A stretch of DNA of 54,404 bases from an uncultured Methylotenera sp. (GCF_946479685.1 NZ_CAMLGS010000015.1:1-54404); one strand, 5' to 3'. Shown: positions 37,418-46,530, numbered from the stretch's first letter. Made by a program: numbers and translations. The notes: generated from the letters alone by a model not told the origin.

Positions 37418-38317
37418 ATGTGGTTTAAAAATACCTTCATCTATCGCCTAGCAACAGACAGCACCATTACACATGAGCAGTTACTTGAGAAGCTATCACT
37501 GAAGCCTCTGCTGCCATGTAGTGGCCTAGATAAACAGAGCCGTGGTTGGGTTGCATGCCACGGAGACAAACTGGTACATCATGGCAATGGTCAGCTGCTG
37601 TTTGCGTTAGGGGTTGAGCAAAAACTGCTGCCAGCTACCATCATTAACCGTTTTTTAAAGGAACGTGTGACTGAGATCGAGGCGCAGCAAGGCTATAAAG
37701 TTGGCCGTAAAGAGAAAAAGGAAATCAAAGAAGCTGTCACAGAAGAGCTGCTACCACGGGCTTTTGCGCTGCAGCGCACTACCTACGCGTGGCTAGACCC
37801 TATCAATGGCTACTTGGTGATAGATGCGGCTTCCTCATCTAAGGCGGAAGAGCTATTAGAGTTTTTCAATAAATCGATTGAAGGTGTGCCGTTTAAACAA
37901 TTGCATACCCATGTATCTGCCGTAAGCGCCATGACGGATTGGCTGGCTAGCGGTAATGCACCATCAGGCTTTACGGTAGATCGTGAGTTGGAATTGCGTG
38001 CCGCCGGCGAAGGCAAAGCCACCATTCGTTATGCCAACCATGCGCTGGAAGGCGATGAAATACTAAAACACATCGCTGCAGGCAAGCGCGTGACGCGCTT
38101 GGGTATGACTTGGAACGATAGAATCTCTTTTGTACTAACCGAGCAAATGCAAATTAAACGCTTGGAGTTCTTGGATATTATTAAAGAGGATGTAACAACA
38201 TTAGCGGAAGATCCCGATGAGATATTTGCGCTGGACTTTACCTTGATGACTGGCGAACTGGCAAAAATGCTGGTTGACCTGACCCATGCGCTGGGTGGAG
38301 AAGCGCCGCGTAATTAG
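37418..38317 (+). CDS. rdgC: Recombination-associated protein RdgC
   Basis: RdgC is a ring-shaped DNA-binding protein that limits RecA loading. The 299-residue length matches the family. The start MWFKNTFIYRLA, PCSGLDKQSRGWV, LLPRAFALQRTTYAWLDP and KRVTRLGMTWNDRISFVLTEQMQIKRLEFLD are diagnostic. It stands alone with a compact promoter and lacks a ribosome binding site. Confidence 0.95.
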   Translation: MWFKNTFIYRLATDSTITHEQLLEKLSLKPLLPCSGLDKQSRGWVACHGDKLVHHGNGQLLFALGVEQKLLPATIINRFLKERVTEIEAQQGYKVGRKEKKEIKEAVTEELLPRAFALQRTTYAWLDPINGYLVIDAASSSKAEELLEFFNKSIEGVPFKQLHTHVSAVSAMTDWLASGNAPSGFTVDRELELRAAGEGKATIRYANHALEGDEILKHIAAGKRVTRLGMTWNDRISFVLTEQMQIKRLEFLDIIKEDVTTLAEDPDEIFALDFTLMTGELAKMLVDLTHALGGEAPRN

Positions 38318-38432
38318 TGCGTGTGGATGAGGTGTGCAATATAAGTACGTGATAGCCAAAGTACGTAATATAGATGCTTACCTTGGCTATTTAATTAGGC
38401 ATGCTCATCCTCAATGGGCATTGCTTGGGTAA

Positions 38433-38609
38433 TTAATCTACGCGCGTAAACTTCAGCATAAACTCAGCTTCATCCCTAACGAACACTTGTTCTGGCCGCT
38501 CAACCGGGCAATATACCACCATTTTTGTGCCATCGCGGCTATTGGTGCAGTCTGTGGCGTGATGTAGGATTTGATAAATGTTTAGATTTTTATTATTACG
38601 CCAAAGCAT
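38433..38609 (-). CDS. Small DUF1653-like protein
   Basis: This frame of 58 codons starts at ATG 38609, with AAAGGG about 11 bases upstream and an in-frame TAA further up. The product contains IYQILHHATDCTNSRDGTKM, then VVYCPVERPEQVFVRDEAEFMLKF, which resembles the DUF1653 pattern (strand, His-Ala, VVY, VR..EF). The pattern match is by eye. It is convergent with rdgC and is downstream of the Yip1 gene, separated from it by a terminator. Confidence 0.6.
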   Translation of the reverse strand: MLWRNNKNLNIYQILHHATDCTNSRDGTKMVVYCPVERPEQVFVRDEAEFMLKFTRVD

Positions 38610-38654
38610 CGCTTGTATACCCTTTTAATTAAATTGCTTATAAGTGGGAAATAA

Positions 38655-38685
38655 AGCAAAAGGCCCCGTTCCGGAGCCTTTTGCT
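38655..38685 (-). terminator. Intrinsic terminator of the Yip1 gene
   Basis: AGCAAAAGGC (38655-38664) pairs with GCCTTTTGCT (38676-38685), extended inside by CCG/CGG. On the minus strand the stem is followed by TTATTT. It lies 41 bases after the Yip1 gene's stop. Confidence 0.85.
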
Positions 38686-38725
38686 AGTGTGTGATATTAA
38701 AACTAAGGTTATTATACTGGCGCTA

Positions 38726-39307
38726 TTATAAGTTCTGCACGCTGCCCAATACCACTAGCGTGACTATCATCAGCAGTGCCCAACCAATCACGCCCGCGGT
38801 TAATACCGCGCCAAACATCAAAATCGCATGCCCACGTTCTTTGATATGAAACACCGCCGGCACCCCGTAGTAGATAAAGCCTACAGTGGCCATTAACGCC
38901 ATGGTGAGTACTACCAGGTTAAACGTCATATCAGGAACTAATAGCACGATAGGCGCTAACCATAACGGGGTAGGTGCGACTGCTGCCAAGGTAAACGCTT
39001 GATGGTAGCTGGGGTGAATTTCTGCCACCTCCCCTAGCTGGCGGATAATCAGCCCCATAATGGGTACTGAGGCCAATTCAACCACGAACAGAATGGCTGC
39101 AACTAATAATAACTTCTGACTGGATAAAACGGGAAGTAAGCCCCCTGCATATTTGCCTGCTGCACAGTAGATAAATAGTGGGGGAATCAATGACATTGGT
39201 ACTACATGCAACAAATAAAGCCTGTGCATAGACAGCTTGCGCTGTACAAGATGTCGCCATCCTTTTGTTGGTACAAAAAACAACCAGAATAAATTTAAAA
39301 GACTCAT
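38726..39307 (-). CDS. Yip1 family membrane protein
   Basis: The 193-residue protein has five predicted membrane helices and the Yip1 domain layout with FFVPTKGWRHL at the start, SLIPPLFIYCAAG, and the central YHQAFTLAAVAPTPLWLAPIVLLVP. GGGAGGG precedes the ATG at good spacing. Bacterial Yip1 proteins are of unknown function. It is separated from the suf operon end by 245 bases. Confidence 0.8.
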   Translation of the reverse strand: MSLLNLFWLFFVPTKGWRHLVQRKLSMHRLYLLHVVPMSLIPPLFIYCAAGKYAGGLLPVLSSQKLLLVAAILFVVELASVPIMGLIIRQLGEVAEIHPSYHQAFTLAAVAPTPLWLAPIVLLVPDMTFNLVVLTMALMATVGFIYYGVPAVFHIKERGHAILMFGAVLTAGVIGWALLMIVTLVVLGSVQNL

Positions 39308-39552
39308 GAAACTACCCTCCCAAAAAATTGGTAATTAGCTTATGTATCGTTATCTCTAAATCTTGTGTTTACTTAACCTTTTATTGATTGTGCTGACTTT
39401 GACTGTACTGATTAGATCTCTATTTTTATTCAACTACGTTTCTATTCAATTACGATTTCATTGTAAAACTATTTAGGTTTTAATTCATTACATTTAATTA
39501 CAGTTTCCTAAATAAGCTGTTGAATCATCAAGCTATGTTGATCGGCCGCCAG

Positions 39553-39882
39553 TTAAGCCACATCCCACTGCAGCTCAGTATCCACCTCTAGCCATCCGTT
39601 ATTCACCCTGACCGGATAGGTGCGTATGTTTTCGTAGGCCGGTGCTGTGAGCGCCTCCCCTGTTACCAAAGAAAAGTGTGCGCCATGCAGTGGGCAGATA
39701 ATTTCATCACGCTCCAGCTTGCCGGTAGATAGCTCTGCTTCTTCGTGGCTACATAGGTTATCAATTGCATAATAGCGCCCATCAATATTAAATACCGCAA
39801 TCTCTACTTCATCTGTCTTTACCACACGGCACGTGCCAGATTTAAAGTCGTCTATTGCCACCACATCTATCCAATTACTCAT
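39553..39882 (-). CDS. Rieske [2Fe-2S] ferredoxin
   Basis: The 109-residue soluble protein has the Rieske pairs Cys44-x-His46 and Cys63-x2-His66 (LCSHEEAEL and CPLHGAHF). It belongs to the ferredoxin-subunit type (NirD or biphenyl-dioxygenase ferredoxin-like). It closes the suf operon, 11 bases after sufT, with AGGAG before its ATG. In actinobacteria and some proteobacteria a Rieske ferredoxin is often encoded with Suf genes. Its role there is unclear but may be electron supply or a cluster target. Confidence 0.9.
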   Translation of the reverse strand: MSNWIDVVAIDDFKSGTCRVVKTDEVEIAVFNIDGRYYAIDNLCSHEEAELSTGKLERDEIICPLHGAHFSLVTGEALTAPAYENIRTYPVRVNNGWLEVDTELQWDVA

Positions 39883-39893
39883 GATTGCGCTCC

Positions 39894-40253
39894 TTATAGC
39901 ATGCCTAGTTTTAGTTTAGCGGCTTCACTCATGCTGTCACGGTTCCACGTTGGCTCCCAAACCAAGCTAACCTCTACGCTGGTAACGCCTGGCACACACA
40001 GCAGTTTTTCCCGCACGGTGTCTGGGAAAGTCTGCGCAACCGGGCAATTGGGCGAGGTAAGTGTCATCTCTACATTAACTTGTCCAGATTCGCTGGTTTG
40101 TAGCTTATAAACCAAGCCTAGGTCATAGATATTGACTGGCAGTTCCGGGTCGTAAATTGTCCGCAACATTTCCTTTACGCGTACTAATAGTGCCTCTTGA
40201 TCAGGTGCTGGGGATTGCTGCTGTTCTGCAAATTTTTGCCAATCAAACATCAT
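39894..40253 (-). CDS. sufT: SufT family iron-sulfur assembly protein (DUF59)
   Basis: The product is about 119 residues from the ATG at 40253. It is a MIP18/DUF59 protein with YDPELPVNIYDLGLVY and LTSPNCPVAQ, which carries the conserved Cys. It helps mature Fe-S proteins. The open frame extends 25 codons upstream inside sufU, but ATG 40253 lies two bases after the sufU stop with GGAG before it and is the better start. A second ATG follows directly at 40250. Confidence 0.9.
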   Translation of the reverse strand: MMFDWQKFAEQQQSPAPDQEALLVRVKEMLRTIYDPELPVNIYDLGLVYKLQTSESGQVNVEMTLTSPNCPVAQTFPDTVREKLLCVPGVTSVEVSLVWEPTWNRDSMSEAAKLKLGML

Positions 40254-40255
40254 GT

Positions 40256-40696
40256 TCACTCCGTGCTTATTGGCTCCGTACTGTTTTTGAGTGCGGCTTG
40301 CAACGTGTGCCAGGCTAGCGTGGCGCATTTAACGCGCTGCGGGAAGGCCTGCACCCCAGCCAATACTGCGAGCTTGCCCATCTCTTTATTCACGCTGCCG
40401 CCTGTTACCAATGATTTGAAGTTTTCTAGCATTGTGAGCGCCTCTGCTTCTGTTTTGCCTTTTAGTGACTCTGTCATCAGCGAGGCTGACGCGGTGGAAA
40501 TGGCACAGCCGGCTCCTTCAAACTTTAGGTCGTCGATTACGCCATCTTTCAGTATCAGCGTGATGCTTACTTTGTCGCCGCATAGTGGGTTGTAGCCCTC
40601 GGCTTTGCGGTTAGCATGTTCTAGGTGACCATAGTTTCGTGGCTGACGATAATGGTCAAAAATCATATCCTGATAGAGGTCGCGTAGGTCGTTCAC
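40256..40696 (-). CDS. sufU: SUF system NifU-type protein SufU
   Basis: The 146-residue protein begins LRDLYQDMIFDHYRQPRNYGHL and has the three conserved Cys of the U-type fold: NPLCGDK, GAGCAISTAS and VKCATLAWH. SufU accepts or transfers persulfide from SufS, and Zn-binding versions activate SufS. It overlaps sufS by four bases. Together with the lack of sufE or sufA here, this gives a SufBCDSU-type operon like that of Gram-positive bacteria. Confidence 0.93.
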   Translation of the reverse strand: MNDLRDLYQDMIFDHYRQPRNYGHLEHANRKAEGYNPLCGDKVSITLILKDGVIDDLKFEGAGCAISTASASLMTESLKGKTEAEALTMLENFKSLVTGGSVNKEMGKLAVLAGVQAFPQRVKCATLAWHTLQAALKNSTEPISTE

Positions 40697-41988
40697 TTGA
40701 ACATCTCCCTCGCTTGGTAAATCGCGTTCACTAGCTTATCTACCTCATTTTTTGTGTTGTACAGCGCAAAGGAGGCACGCACCGTGGCTGGCACGCCAAA
40801 ACGCTCCATCAGCGGCATGGTGCAATGATGCCCAGTGCGTACGGCAATCGCCTGCCGGTCTAAAAAAGTACCAATATCATGCGGATGCATGCCGGCTAAT
40901 ACCCATGAAATAATGCCAGCTTTGTCTGCAGCATTACCGATAATACGTATATCTGGGATGTTAGAAATCAGCTCGGTTGCGTAATCTAATAGCGACTGCT
41001 CATGTTTGGTAATGGTATCCAGGCCAATCTCGCTTAGATAGCCTACCGCAGCCCCTAGGCCAACTACACCGGCGATATTTGGAGTGCCGGCCTCAAATTT
41101 ATATGGCAGTTTGTTATAAGTTGTACCTGTAAAACTGACTGTGCTGATCATGTCCCCTCCTCCCTGGTATGGAGGCATGTCCTCTAACAAATCAGTTTTG
41201 CCATACAGTACGCCTATGCCAGTTGGCCCATGGAGTTTGTGTCCAGAAAATGCATAAAAATCACAATCTAAATCTTGCACATCAACTGGCATATGCGCAA
41301 TTGCCTGTGCGCCATCTAGTAACACCGGTACATGCTGCGCATGTGCGTATTGGATAATAGTTTTAACAGGGTTAATCGTGCCTAAGGTATTGGATACATG
41401 GGTGATAGCCACTAGTTTGGTGTTGGGGTTGAGTAAAGCTTGATAAGAACTCATATCAAGCTCGCCATTATCATTCACTGGTACTATGCGCAGTATGGCA
41501 CCAGTTTGCTGACATAGCATTTGCCATGGCACGATGTTGGAATGGTGCTCCATGGCGCTGATAATGATTTCATCATCCGCCTTAAACTTAGTGCGCCCAT
41601 AGCTTTGTGCCACTAAATTAATTGCCTCTGTGGTGCCGCGCACAAAGATGATTTCATGTGCATGGCGTGCGTTAATCAATTGCTGCAGCGCGCTTCTGGC
41701 TGCTTCAAATGCTTCTGTTGCTTGTTGGCTTAGGGTGTGAATGCCGCGATGCACATTAGCATTGGTGTGACGGTAATAGTAACTTTCAGCTTCAATCACT
41801 ATGGATGGCTTCTGCGTGGTGGCGGCGTTATCTAAATAAACTAGCGGTTTACCGTACAAGCTGGTGTGCAGTATTGGGAAGTCCCTCCTCCAATGCTGTA
41901 CCAGTAGGTGGTTTTTAATCTCGGACTCAACCGTGCTCGCACCATTTGTACCACCATGCTTGTTCATATTGAATTCACCCATTTTCAT
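40693..41988 (-). CDS. sufS: Cysteine desulfurase SufS
   Basis: The 431-residue PLP enzyme takes sulfur from cysteine for Fe-S clusters. The PLP lysine is in FYAFSGHKLHGPTGIG, MEHHSNIVPWQ holds the conserved His, and the catalytic Cys is in VRTGHHCTMPLMERFG, as in group II desulfurases. The first ATG (41988) overlaps sufD by four bases with AAGGA upstream, so it is translationally coupled. An N-terminal extension of about 20 residues precedes the family start. Confidence 0.95.
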   Translation of the reverse strand: MKMGEFNMNKHGGTNGASTVESEIKNHLLVQHWRRDFPILHTSLYGKPLVYLDNAATTQKPSIVIEAESYYYRHTNANVHRGIHTLSQQATEAFEAARSALQQLINARHAHEIIFVRGTTEAINLVAQSYGRTKFKADDEIIISAMEHHSNIVPWQMLCQQTGAILRIVPVNDNGELDMSSYQALLNPNTKLVAITHVSNTLGTINPVKTIIQYAHAQHVPVLLDGAQAIAHMPVDVQDLDCDFYAFSGHKLHGPTGIGVLYGKTDLLEDMPPYQGGGDMISTVSFTGTTYNKLPYKFEAGTPNIAGVVGLGAAVGYLSEIGLDTITKHEQSLLDYATELISNIPDIRIIGNAADKAGIISWVLAGMHPHDIGTFLDRQAIAVRTGHHCTMPLMERFGVPATVRASFALYNTKNEVDKLVNAIYQAREMFK

Positions 41989-43313
41989 AGCAAATCCTTG
42001 ACCATCTCACCCTGCGGTAAACGATCTAGCAAAAGATGCTCTAAGCGCGTGCGCAAATAAGGCACATCCACGCTGCGGATAATGTCATTGGCAAAACCAT
42101 AAATCAGCATTGAGCGTGCCACTTCTTCATCCAAACCACGTGAGCGCAGGTAAAACAAACTGTCATCGCTTAATTGCCCAACAGTTGCGCCATGCGTGCA
42201 TTTAACATCATCTGCAAAAATCTCCAGCTGCGGCTTGGTGTCTATTTCTGCTTGTCGTGATAGCAGCAAGTTATGATTGGTTTGATTCGCATCGGTATGG
42301 TTGGCGCCAGCATGCACGACGACTTTGCCGTTAAACACGCCTCTAGATTCACCATCCAACACGCCGCGGTAGTATTCACGGCTGGTGCATGAGGCTGCTA
42401 TATGGTCAATACGCGTATGGTGGTCAACATGCTGTTTATCATTCAATAGATACAAGCCATCTAAGCTGCAACTGCAGTTAGGCTCATTCAGGCTGGCGGT
42501 AATGTCGTTACGGACTAAACGCCCACCAAACACAAATGATTTTGATGTGAAATGGCTACCATTAGCCAGTTGAGCATGTATGCCGGCAATATGTGCAGCG
42601 GCTGGCCCCTCTTGCGTTAGCTTGCAATGCTCAATGCTGGCACAGGCTTCCAAGTTAATCTGGGTGGTGGCGTTGGTGAAATTATGCGCATCTAAAGTGC
42701 CCATGTAATGCTCAATGATGGTTGCTTGTGAGTTAGATCCTGCCATCACAATAATGCGCGGATAAATTGCGGTGCCATGCCCGCTTGCAATCAGCAGAAT
42801 ATAAATCGGCTTGTCTAATATGGTGTCTGGTGCAATATTTAACACCGCACCATCGGTCACAAACGCGTTGTTTAACGCAGAAAAAACAGTATGTTCATGC
42901 TGCTGCTTAAATAGAGCTTTAGGTAAACTCGCGCCGTCATCCAGCATATCGGCAAGGCTGCTCAGTTGCACGCCTGCTGGTAAATCATCCAGCGTGGACA
43001 AGCCAGAATCAAAATGACCGTTTACAAACACCATGAGATGCATGTGCTCGCTAGATAAAGACCAAGCGAGTAACTTGGCTTCAGAAGATGCTTCTGGCGG
43101 TATATTGTCAGGTGCCAGTGTGCCGCGCTTGCTAATCATAGACACATCAGTGTACTTCCACTCCTCCTCACGTCTGGTTGGAAAACCACGCTCTTCAAAG
43201 CGCTGGAATGCAGCTTTTCTCGTCGCCAATACCCAGGGCGTGTCGTTACCAGCTAACTCATACGGCACTAGTGATAATGCTATATTTTGCCAAGATTGTG
43301 GTTGCACATGCAT
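41985..43313 (-). CDS. sufD: Fe-S assembly scaffold protein SufD
   Basis: The 442-residue beta-helix protein has the early FEERGFPTRREEEWKYT (typical SufD) and the C-terminal SufBD core with ADDVKCTHGATVGQLSDDSLFYLRSRGLDEEVARSMLIYGFA. SufD forms the SufBC2D complex, in which it helps iron entry. It is nine bases after sufC and overlaps sufS by four bases. Confidence 0.95.
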   Translation of the reverse strand: MHVQPQSWQNIALSLVPYELAGNDTPWVLATRKAAFQRFEERGFPTRREEEWKYTDVSMISKRGTLAPDNIPPEASSEAKLLAWSLSSEHMHLMVFVNGHFDSGLSTLDDLPAGVQLSSLADMLDDGASLPKALFKQQHEHTVFSALNNAFVTDGAVLNIAPDTILDKPIYILLIASGHGTAIYPRIIVMAGSNSQATIIEHYMGTLDAHNFTNATTQINLEACASIEHCKLTQEGPAAAHIAGIHAQLANGSHFTSKSFVFGGRLVRNDITASLNEPNCSCSLDGLYLLNDKQHVDHHTRIDHIAASCTSREYYRGVLDGESRGVFNGKVVVHAGANHTDANQTNHNLLLSRQAEIDTKPQLEIFADDVKCTHGATVGQLSDDSLFYLRSRGLDEEVARSMLIYGFANDIIRSVDVPYLRTRLEHLLLDRLPQGEMVKDLL

Positions 43314-43322
43314 GGTTGGCTC

Positions 43323-44132
43323 CTAAGGTACCCGGTTGGTTACCGCTACCTTGTTCACTTTGCTTGCCTGCGTTAATTGGCTGGCGATATCGTCAGTATT
43401 TACCCAGCTATAACCATGTTGCTCCAGATTTTTAGCCAAATCAGCCCCACCTGATTTCACTATGCGTCCTTGTGATAGCACATGCACCACATCTGGCACT
43501 ACGTAGTCCAAAAGGCGCTGGTAGTGCGTCACCATGATGATGGCGCGTGCTGGATCGCGCATGTCGTTGATACCGTCTGCAATCAGCTTGAGTGCGTCAA
43601 TATCCAGGCCTGAGTCGGTTTCGTCTAGTATGGCAAGGCGTGGCTGTAGTACGCTTAGTTGTAAAATCTCATTACGTTTTTTCTCTCCTCCAGAAAATCC
43701 TTCATTCACTGCACGCAGTAGCATGGCGTCATCCATTCCTACTCGCTGCATACGTTCCCGCACTAGGCTTAAAAAATCCATCGCATCCAGCTCTGGCTGC
43801 AGGTGATATTTACGTATGGAGTTAAGTGCTGTTTTCAGGAATAGCGCATTGCTGATACCTGGAATCTCTACTGGGTACTGAAAAGCGAGGAACACCCCTT
43901 CACAAGCCCGTTGTTCAGGTGTCATGTTAAGCAAATCGCGGCCAAGGTACTGCACACTGCCAGCGGTTACATCATACAGAGCTCTACCCGCCAGTAGCTG
44001 CGCCAGCGTGCTTTTTCCGGAGGCATTAGGGCCCATGATGGCATGCAATTGCCCTGCCTTCACCTCCAGGTCAATACCGCGCAGTATTTCCTTACCATCG
44101 ATGGATGCGTGCAGGTTTTTAATAGATAGCAT
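43323..44132 (-). CDS. sufC: Fe-S assembly ATPase SufC
   Basis: The 269-residue ABC ATPase has Walker A GPNASGKS (34-41), signature FSGGEKKRNEIL, and Walker B LAILDETDSGLD. The QYPVEIPGISN segment is specific to SufC. It drives conformational change in the SufBC2D scaffold. It lies ten bases after sufB. Confidence 0.97.
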   Translation of the reverse strand: MLSIKNLHASIDGKEILRGIDLEVKAGQLHAIMGPNASGKSTLAQLLAGRALYDVTAGSVQYLGRDLLNMTPEQRACEGVFLAFQYPVEIPGISNALFLKTALNSIRKYHLQPELDAMDFLSLVRERMQRVGMDDAMLLRAVNEGFSGGEKKRNEILQLSVLQPRLAILDETDSGLDIDALKLIADGINDMRDPARAIIMVTHYQRLLDYVVPDVVHVLSQGRIVKSGGADLAKNLEQHGYSWVNTDDIASQLTQASKVNKVAVTNRVP

Positions 44133-44142
44133 GTTAGCTCTC

Positions 44143-45588
44143 CTATCCTGTGCTGCCTTCTAAGCTTACTCCTAGTAATTTCTGTGCCTCTACCGCAAAC
44201 TCCATAGGCAGTTCCTGAAATACCGCTTTGCAGAAACCGCTAACGATCATAGATACCGCCTCTTCAGCAGCAATACCACGTTGCGTGCAGTAAAACAATT
44301 GGTCTTCGCCAATGCGCGAGGTGGAAGCTTCATGTTCCACTTTGGCACTGGGGTTTTTTACTTCAATATACGGAAACGTATGTGCACCGCATTGACTGCC
44401 CAGCAACAATGAGTCGCACTGGGTGTAGTTACGAGCGTTTTCTGCGCCAGACAATACCTTAATCAGTCCTCGGTATGTGTTTTGACCATACCCCGCGCTA
44501 ATGCCCTTAGAAAGCACCGTGCTCTTGGTGTCGCGGCCAATATGAATCATTTTTGTGCCAGTGTCAGCTTGCTGGTAGTGGTTGGTGAGCGCCACTGAGT
44601 AAAACTCACCTATCGCGCCATTGCCACGCAAAATCACGCTAGGATACTTCCAGGTAATGGCCGAGCCGGTTTCTACCTGAGTCCATGAAATATGTGATTT
44701 ATCACCACGGCAATCTCCACGTTTGGTGACAAAGTTGTAAATGCCACCTTTACCGTTTTTATCTCCCGGGTACCAGTTCTGCACCGTTGCGTATTTAATG
44801 CGTGCGCCTTCTAATGCAATCAGTTCTACCACAGCCGCGTGCAATTGGTTTTCATCACGCATTGGTGCCGTGCAACCCTCTAAATAGCTCACGTAGGAAT
44901 CTTTATCGGCAATGATAAGTGTGCGCTCAAATTGGCCGGTATTCTTGGCGTTGATACGGAAGTAGGTTGAAAGCTCCATTGGGCATTTCACGCCGGGCGG
45001 AATGTAGCAAAATGTGCCATCGCTAAACACCGCGGCATTCAGGCTGGCAAAGAAGTTATCGGTATAAGGCACAACCGAACCTAGGTATTGCTGTACCAGC
45101 TCAGGGTGCTTTTGCACCGCTTCTGAGAATGGGCAGAAAATAATACCCAGCGTTGATAGTTTTTGTTTAAAGGTGGTGGCTACCGAAACGCTATCAAATA
45201 CTGCATCTACCGCTACGCCAGCCAAAACCTGCTGCTCTCGCAACGGAATGCCTAATTTTTCATAGGTGCGTAATAGTTCAGGATCAATTTCTGATAAATC
45301 ACGAGGCCCAGCTTTTTCAGATTTTGGGGCTGAATAGTAATACGCGTGTTGGTAATCAATTGGTGGGTAATGTAAGTTGGGCCAGGTAGGCTCAGATAGC
45401 GTTAGCCAATGCTGGTAAGCCTTTAGACGCCACTCCAGCATGAATGCAGGCTCGTTTTTCTTGGCGGAAATCAGCCTAATCGTGTTCTCATTTAGGCCAA
45501 GCGGGATGGTGTCAGCTTCTAGCTGAGTATAGAAACCATGTTGATACTCACGGTTAATTAGCTCATCTAATTGTTTAGTAGTAGTCAT
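44143..45588 (-). CDS. sufB: Fe-S assembly scaffold protein SufB
   Basis: The 481-residue scaffold builds nascent clusters. Diagnostic segments are [58 protein letters not shown] and the C-terminal [29 protein letters not shown]. It is the first gene of the operon sufBCDSUT-Rieske on the minus strand. No IscR or SufR regulator precedes it, but its leader contains nested inverted repeats. Confidence 0.97.
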   Translation of the reverse strand: MTTTKQLDELINREYQHGFYTQLEADTIPLGLNENTIRLISAKKNEPAFMLEWRLKAYQHWLTLSEPTWPNLHYPPIDYQHAYYYSAPKSEKAGPRDLSEIDPELLRTYEKLGIPLREQQVLAGVAVDAVFDSVSVATTFKQKLSTLGIIFCPFSEAVQKHPELVQQYLGSVVPYTDNFFASLNAAVFSDGTFCYIPPGVKCPMELSTYFRINAKNTGQFERTLIIADKDSYVSYLEGCTAPMRDENQLHAAVVELIALEGARIKYATVQNWYPGDKNGKGGIYNFVTKRGDCRGDKSHISWTQVETGSAITWKYPSVILRGNGAIGEFYSVALTNHYQQADTGTKMIHIGRDTKSTVLSKGISAGYGQNTYRGLIKVLSGAENARNYTQCDSLLLGSQCGAHTFPYIEVKNPSAKVEHEASTSRIGEDQLFYCTQRGIAAEEAVSMIVSGFCKAVFQELPMEFAVEAQKLLGVSLEGSTG

Positions 45589-45635
45589 CTAGCCCACCAC
45601 AATCGCTATCAACTTCAGCGCCTTATATTAAGCAC

Positions 45636-45690
45636 AGCCTACGCTTCTTATGTCACACCAAGTCCTATGACATAAATGGGACTTTAGGCT
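45636..45690 (-). promoter_or_regulatory. Structured leader region upstream of sufB
   Basis: Three inverted pairs interleave: AGCCTA (45636-45641)/TAGGCT (45685-45690), AAGTCC (45660-45665)/GGACTT (45679-45684) and TTATGTCA (45648-45655)/TGACATAA (45668-45675). The first two can nest in one stem, while the third would compete with the inner stem. A TATACT hexamer on the minus strand (45720-45725) could be the -10 box. This is either a regulated RNA leader or an overlapping pair of protein-binding sites. Confidence 0.45.
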
Positions 45691-45821
45691 ATGTTTATAA
45701 GTTCCATGATACGCCTACCAGTATAAAAGTGCTTGATAAACAACTAATTTATTTAAATTTTGTCAGACTTTAAGCTTTCTCAGAAACTAGGTATCGCTAT
45801 TTATCATTAAGGAGAGCTTTC

Positions 45822-46169
45822 ATGAACAATATCGATCTGACGACTAAACAGTGCACGCCTTGCCAAGGTGGTATTCCGCCTATGAGCTGCGAAGTGGCTA
45901 ATCAGTATCTGGCGCTGGCACCAGGCTGGGAGTTGCGTGATGATGCAACCAAGATTAAACGCACATTTAAGCTTAAAAACTTTATGGAGGCATTAGCGCT
46001 GGCACAACGAGTGGGACAACTATGTGAACAAGAAGGCCACCATCCGGATATTACAATAGGCTGGGGTTACTGTAGCGTTGTGTTTCAGACACACAAGATT
46101 AACGGCCTGCATGAGAATGACTTCATCATGGCAACTAAAGTGAATATGCTGGCAGGCAATGGTGCCTAG
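45822..46169 (+). CDS. phhB: Pterin-4a-carbinolamine dehydratase
   Basis: The 115-residue protein has the family motif EGHHPDITIGWGYCSVVFQTHKINGLHENDF with the catalytic His pair. It dehydrates 4a-hydroxytetrahydrobiopterin after aromatic hydroxylation, or acts in molybdopterin metabolism in some bacteria. No phenylalanine hydroxylase is in the window. The N-terminal extension has two Cys in QCTPCQGG. AAGGAGA precedes the ATG. It is divergent from sufB. Confidence 0.93.
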   Translation: MNNIDLTTKQCTPCQGGIPPMSCEVANQYLALAPGWELRDDATKIKRTFKLKNFMEALALAQRVGQLCEQEGHHPDITIGWGYCSVVFQTHKINGLHENDFIMATKVNMLAGNGA

Positions 46170-46254
46170 TTTTGGGTTAAGGCTTAATGCAAAATCTAGC
46201 GCTTAATAATATTAACCTTTTAACGTAACTTAATCTTGTAAGATGCTGATTAAA

Positions 46255-46461
46255 TTAACCTAGGTCAATAGATCCATCAAAGCTGACATTCAGATTTAAT
46301 GCATCTATTGAGAGTGTCATTTTAACGGGTAAATGCTCATTTCCCTTGAGCATATTATTGGCGCTGGCTCTTGCCACGGCTTGTTCAATTTCTCGCTGGG
46401 AGCTAATGCCGGCCATTTTTAAAAACTGACGAATGCTCATATTGAAAGTTTCATTATCCAT
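46255..46461 (-). CDS. DUF6494 family small protein
   Basis: The 68-residue product begins MDNETFNMSIRQFLKMAGISSQREIEQAV and ends in a beta-rich KMTLSIDALNLNVSFDGSIDL, which matches my memory of DUF6494. The ATG at 46461 is chosen over a TTG 12 bases upstream because GGAG sits six bases before it. Function is unknown. The basic helical first half and charged sheet resemble small DNA- or protein-binding domains. Confidence 0.75.
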   Translation of the reverse strand: MDNETFNMSIRQFLKMAGISSQREIEQAVARASANNMLKGNEHLPVKMTLSIDALNLNVSFDGSIDLG

Positions 46462-46530
46462 ATCAAGCTCCAATCTTCAATCTTCCCGTTTAACAGCCAA
46501 TTCGATATCACTTATTTAAAAGCGCTAACC

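Noticed and set aside
28511..45783. ACTTTAAGCTTTCT occurs both near 28511 (before the gene at 28557) and near 45769 (before phhB).
   Set aside because: Pairs of identical 14-base words are expected by chance in a window of this size, and the sequence is not palindromic beyond AAGCTT.
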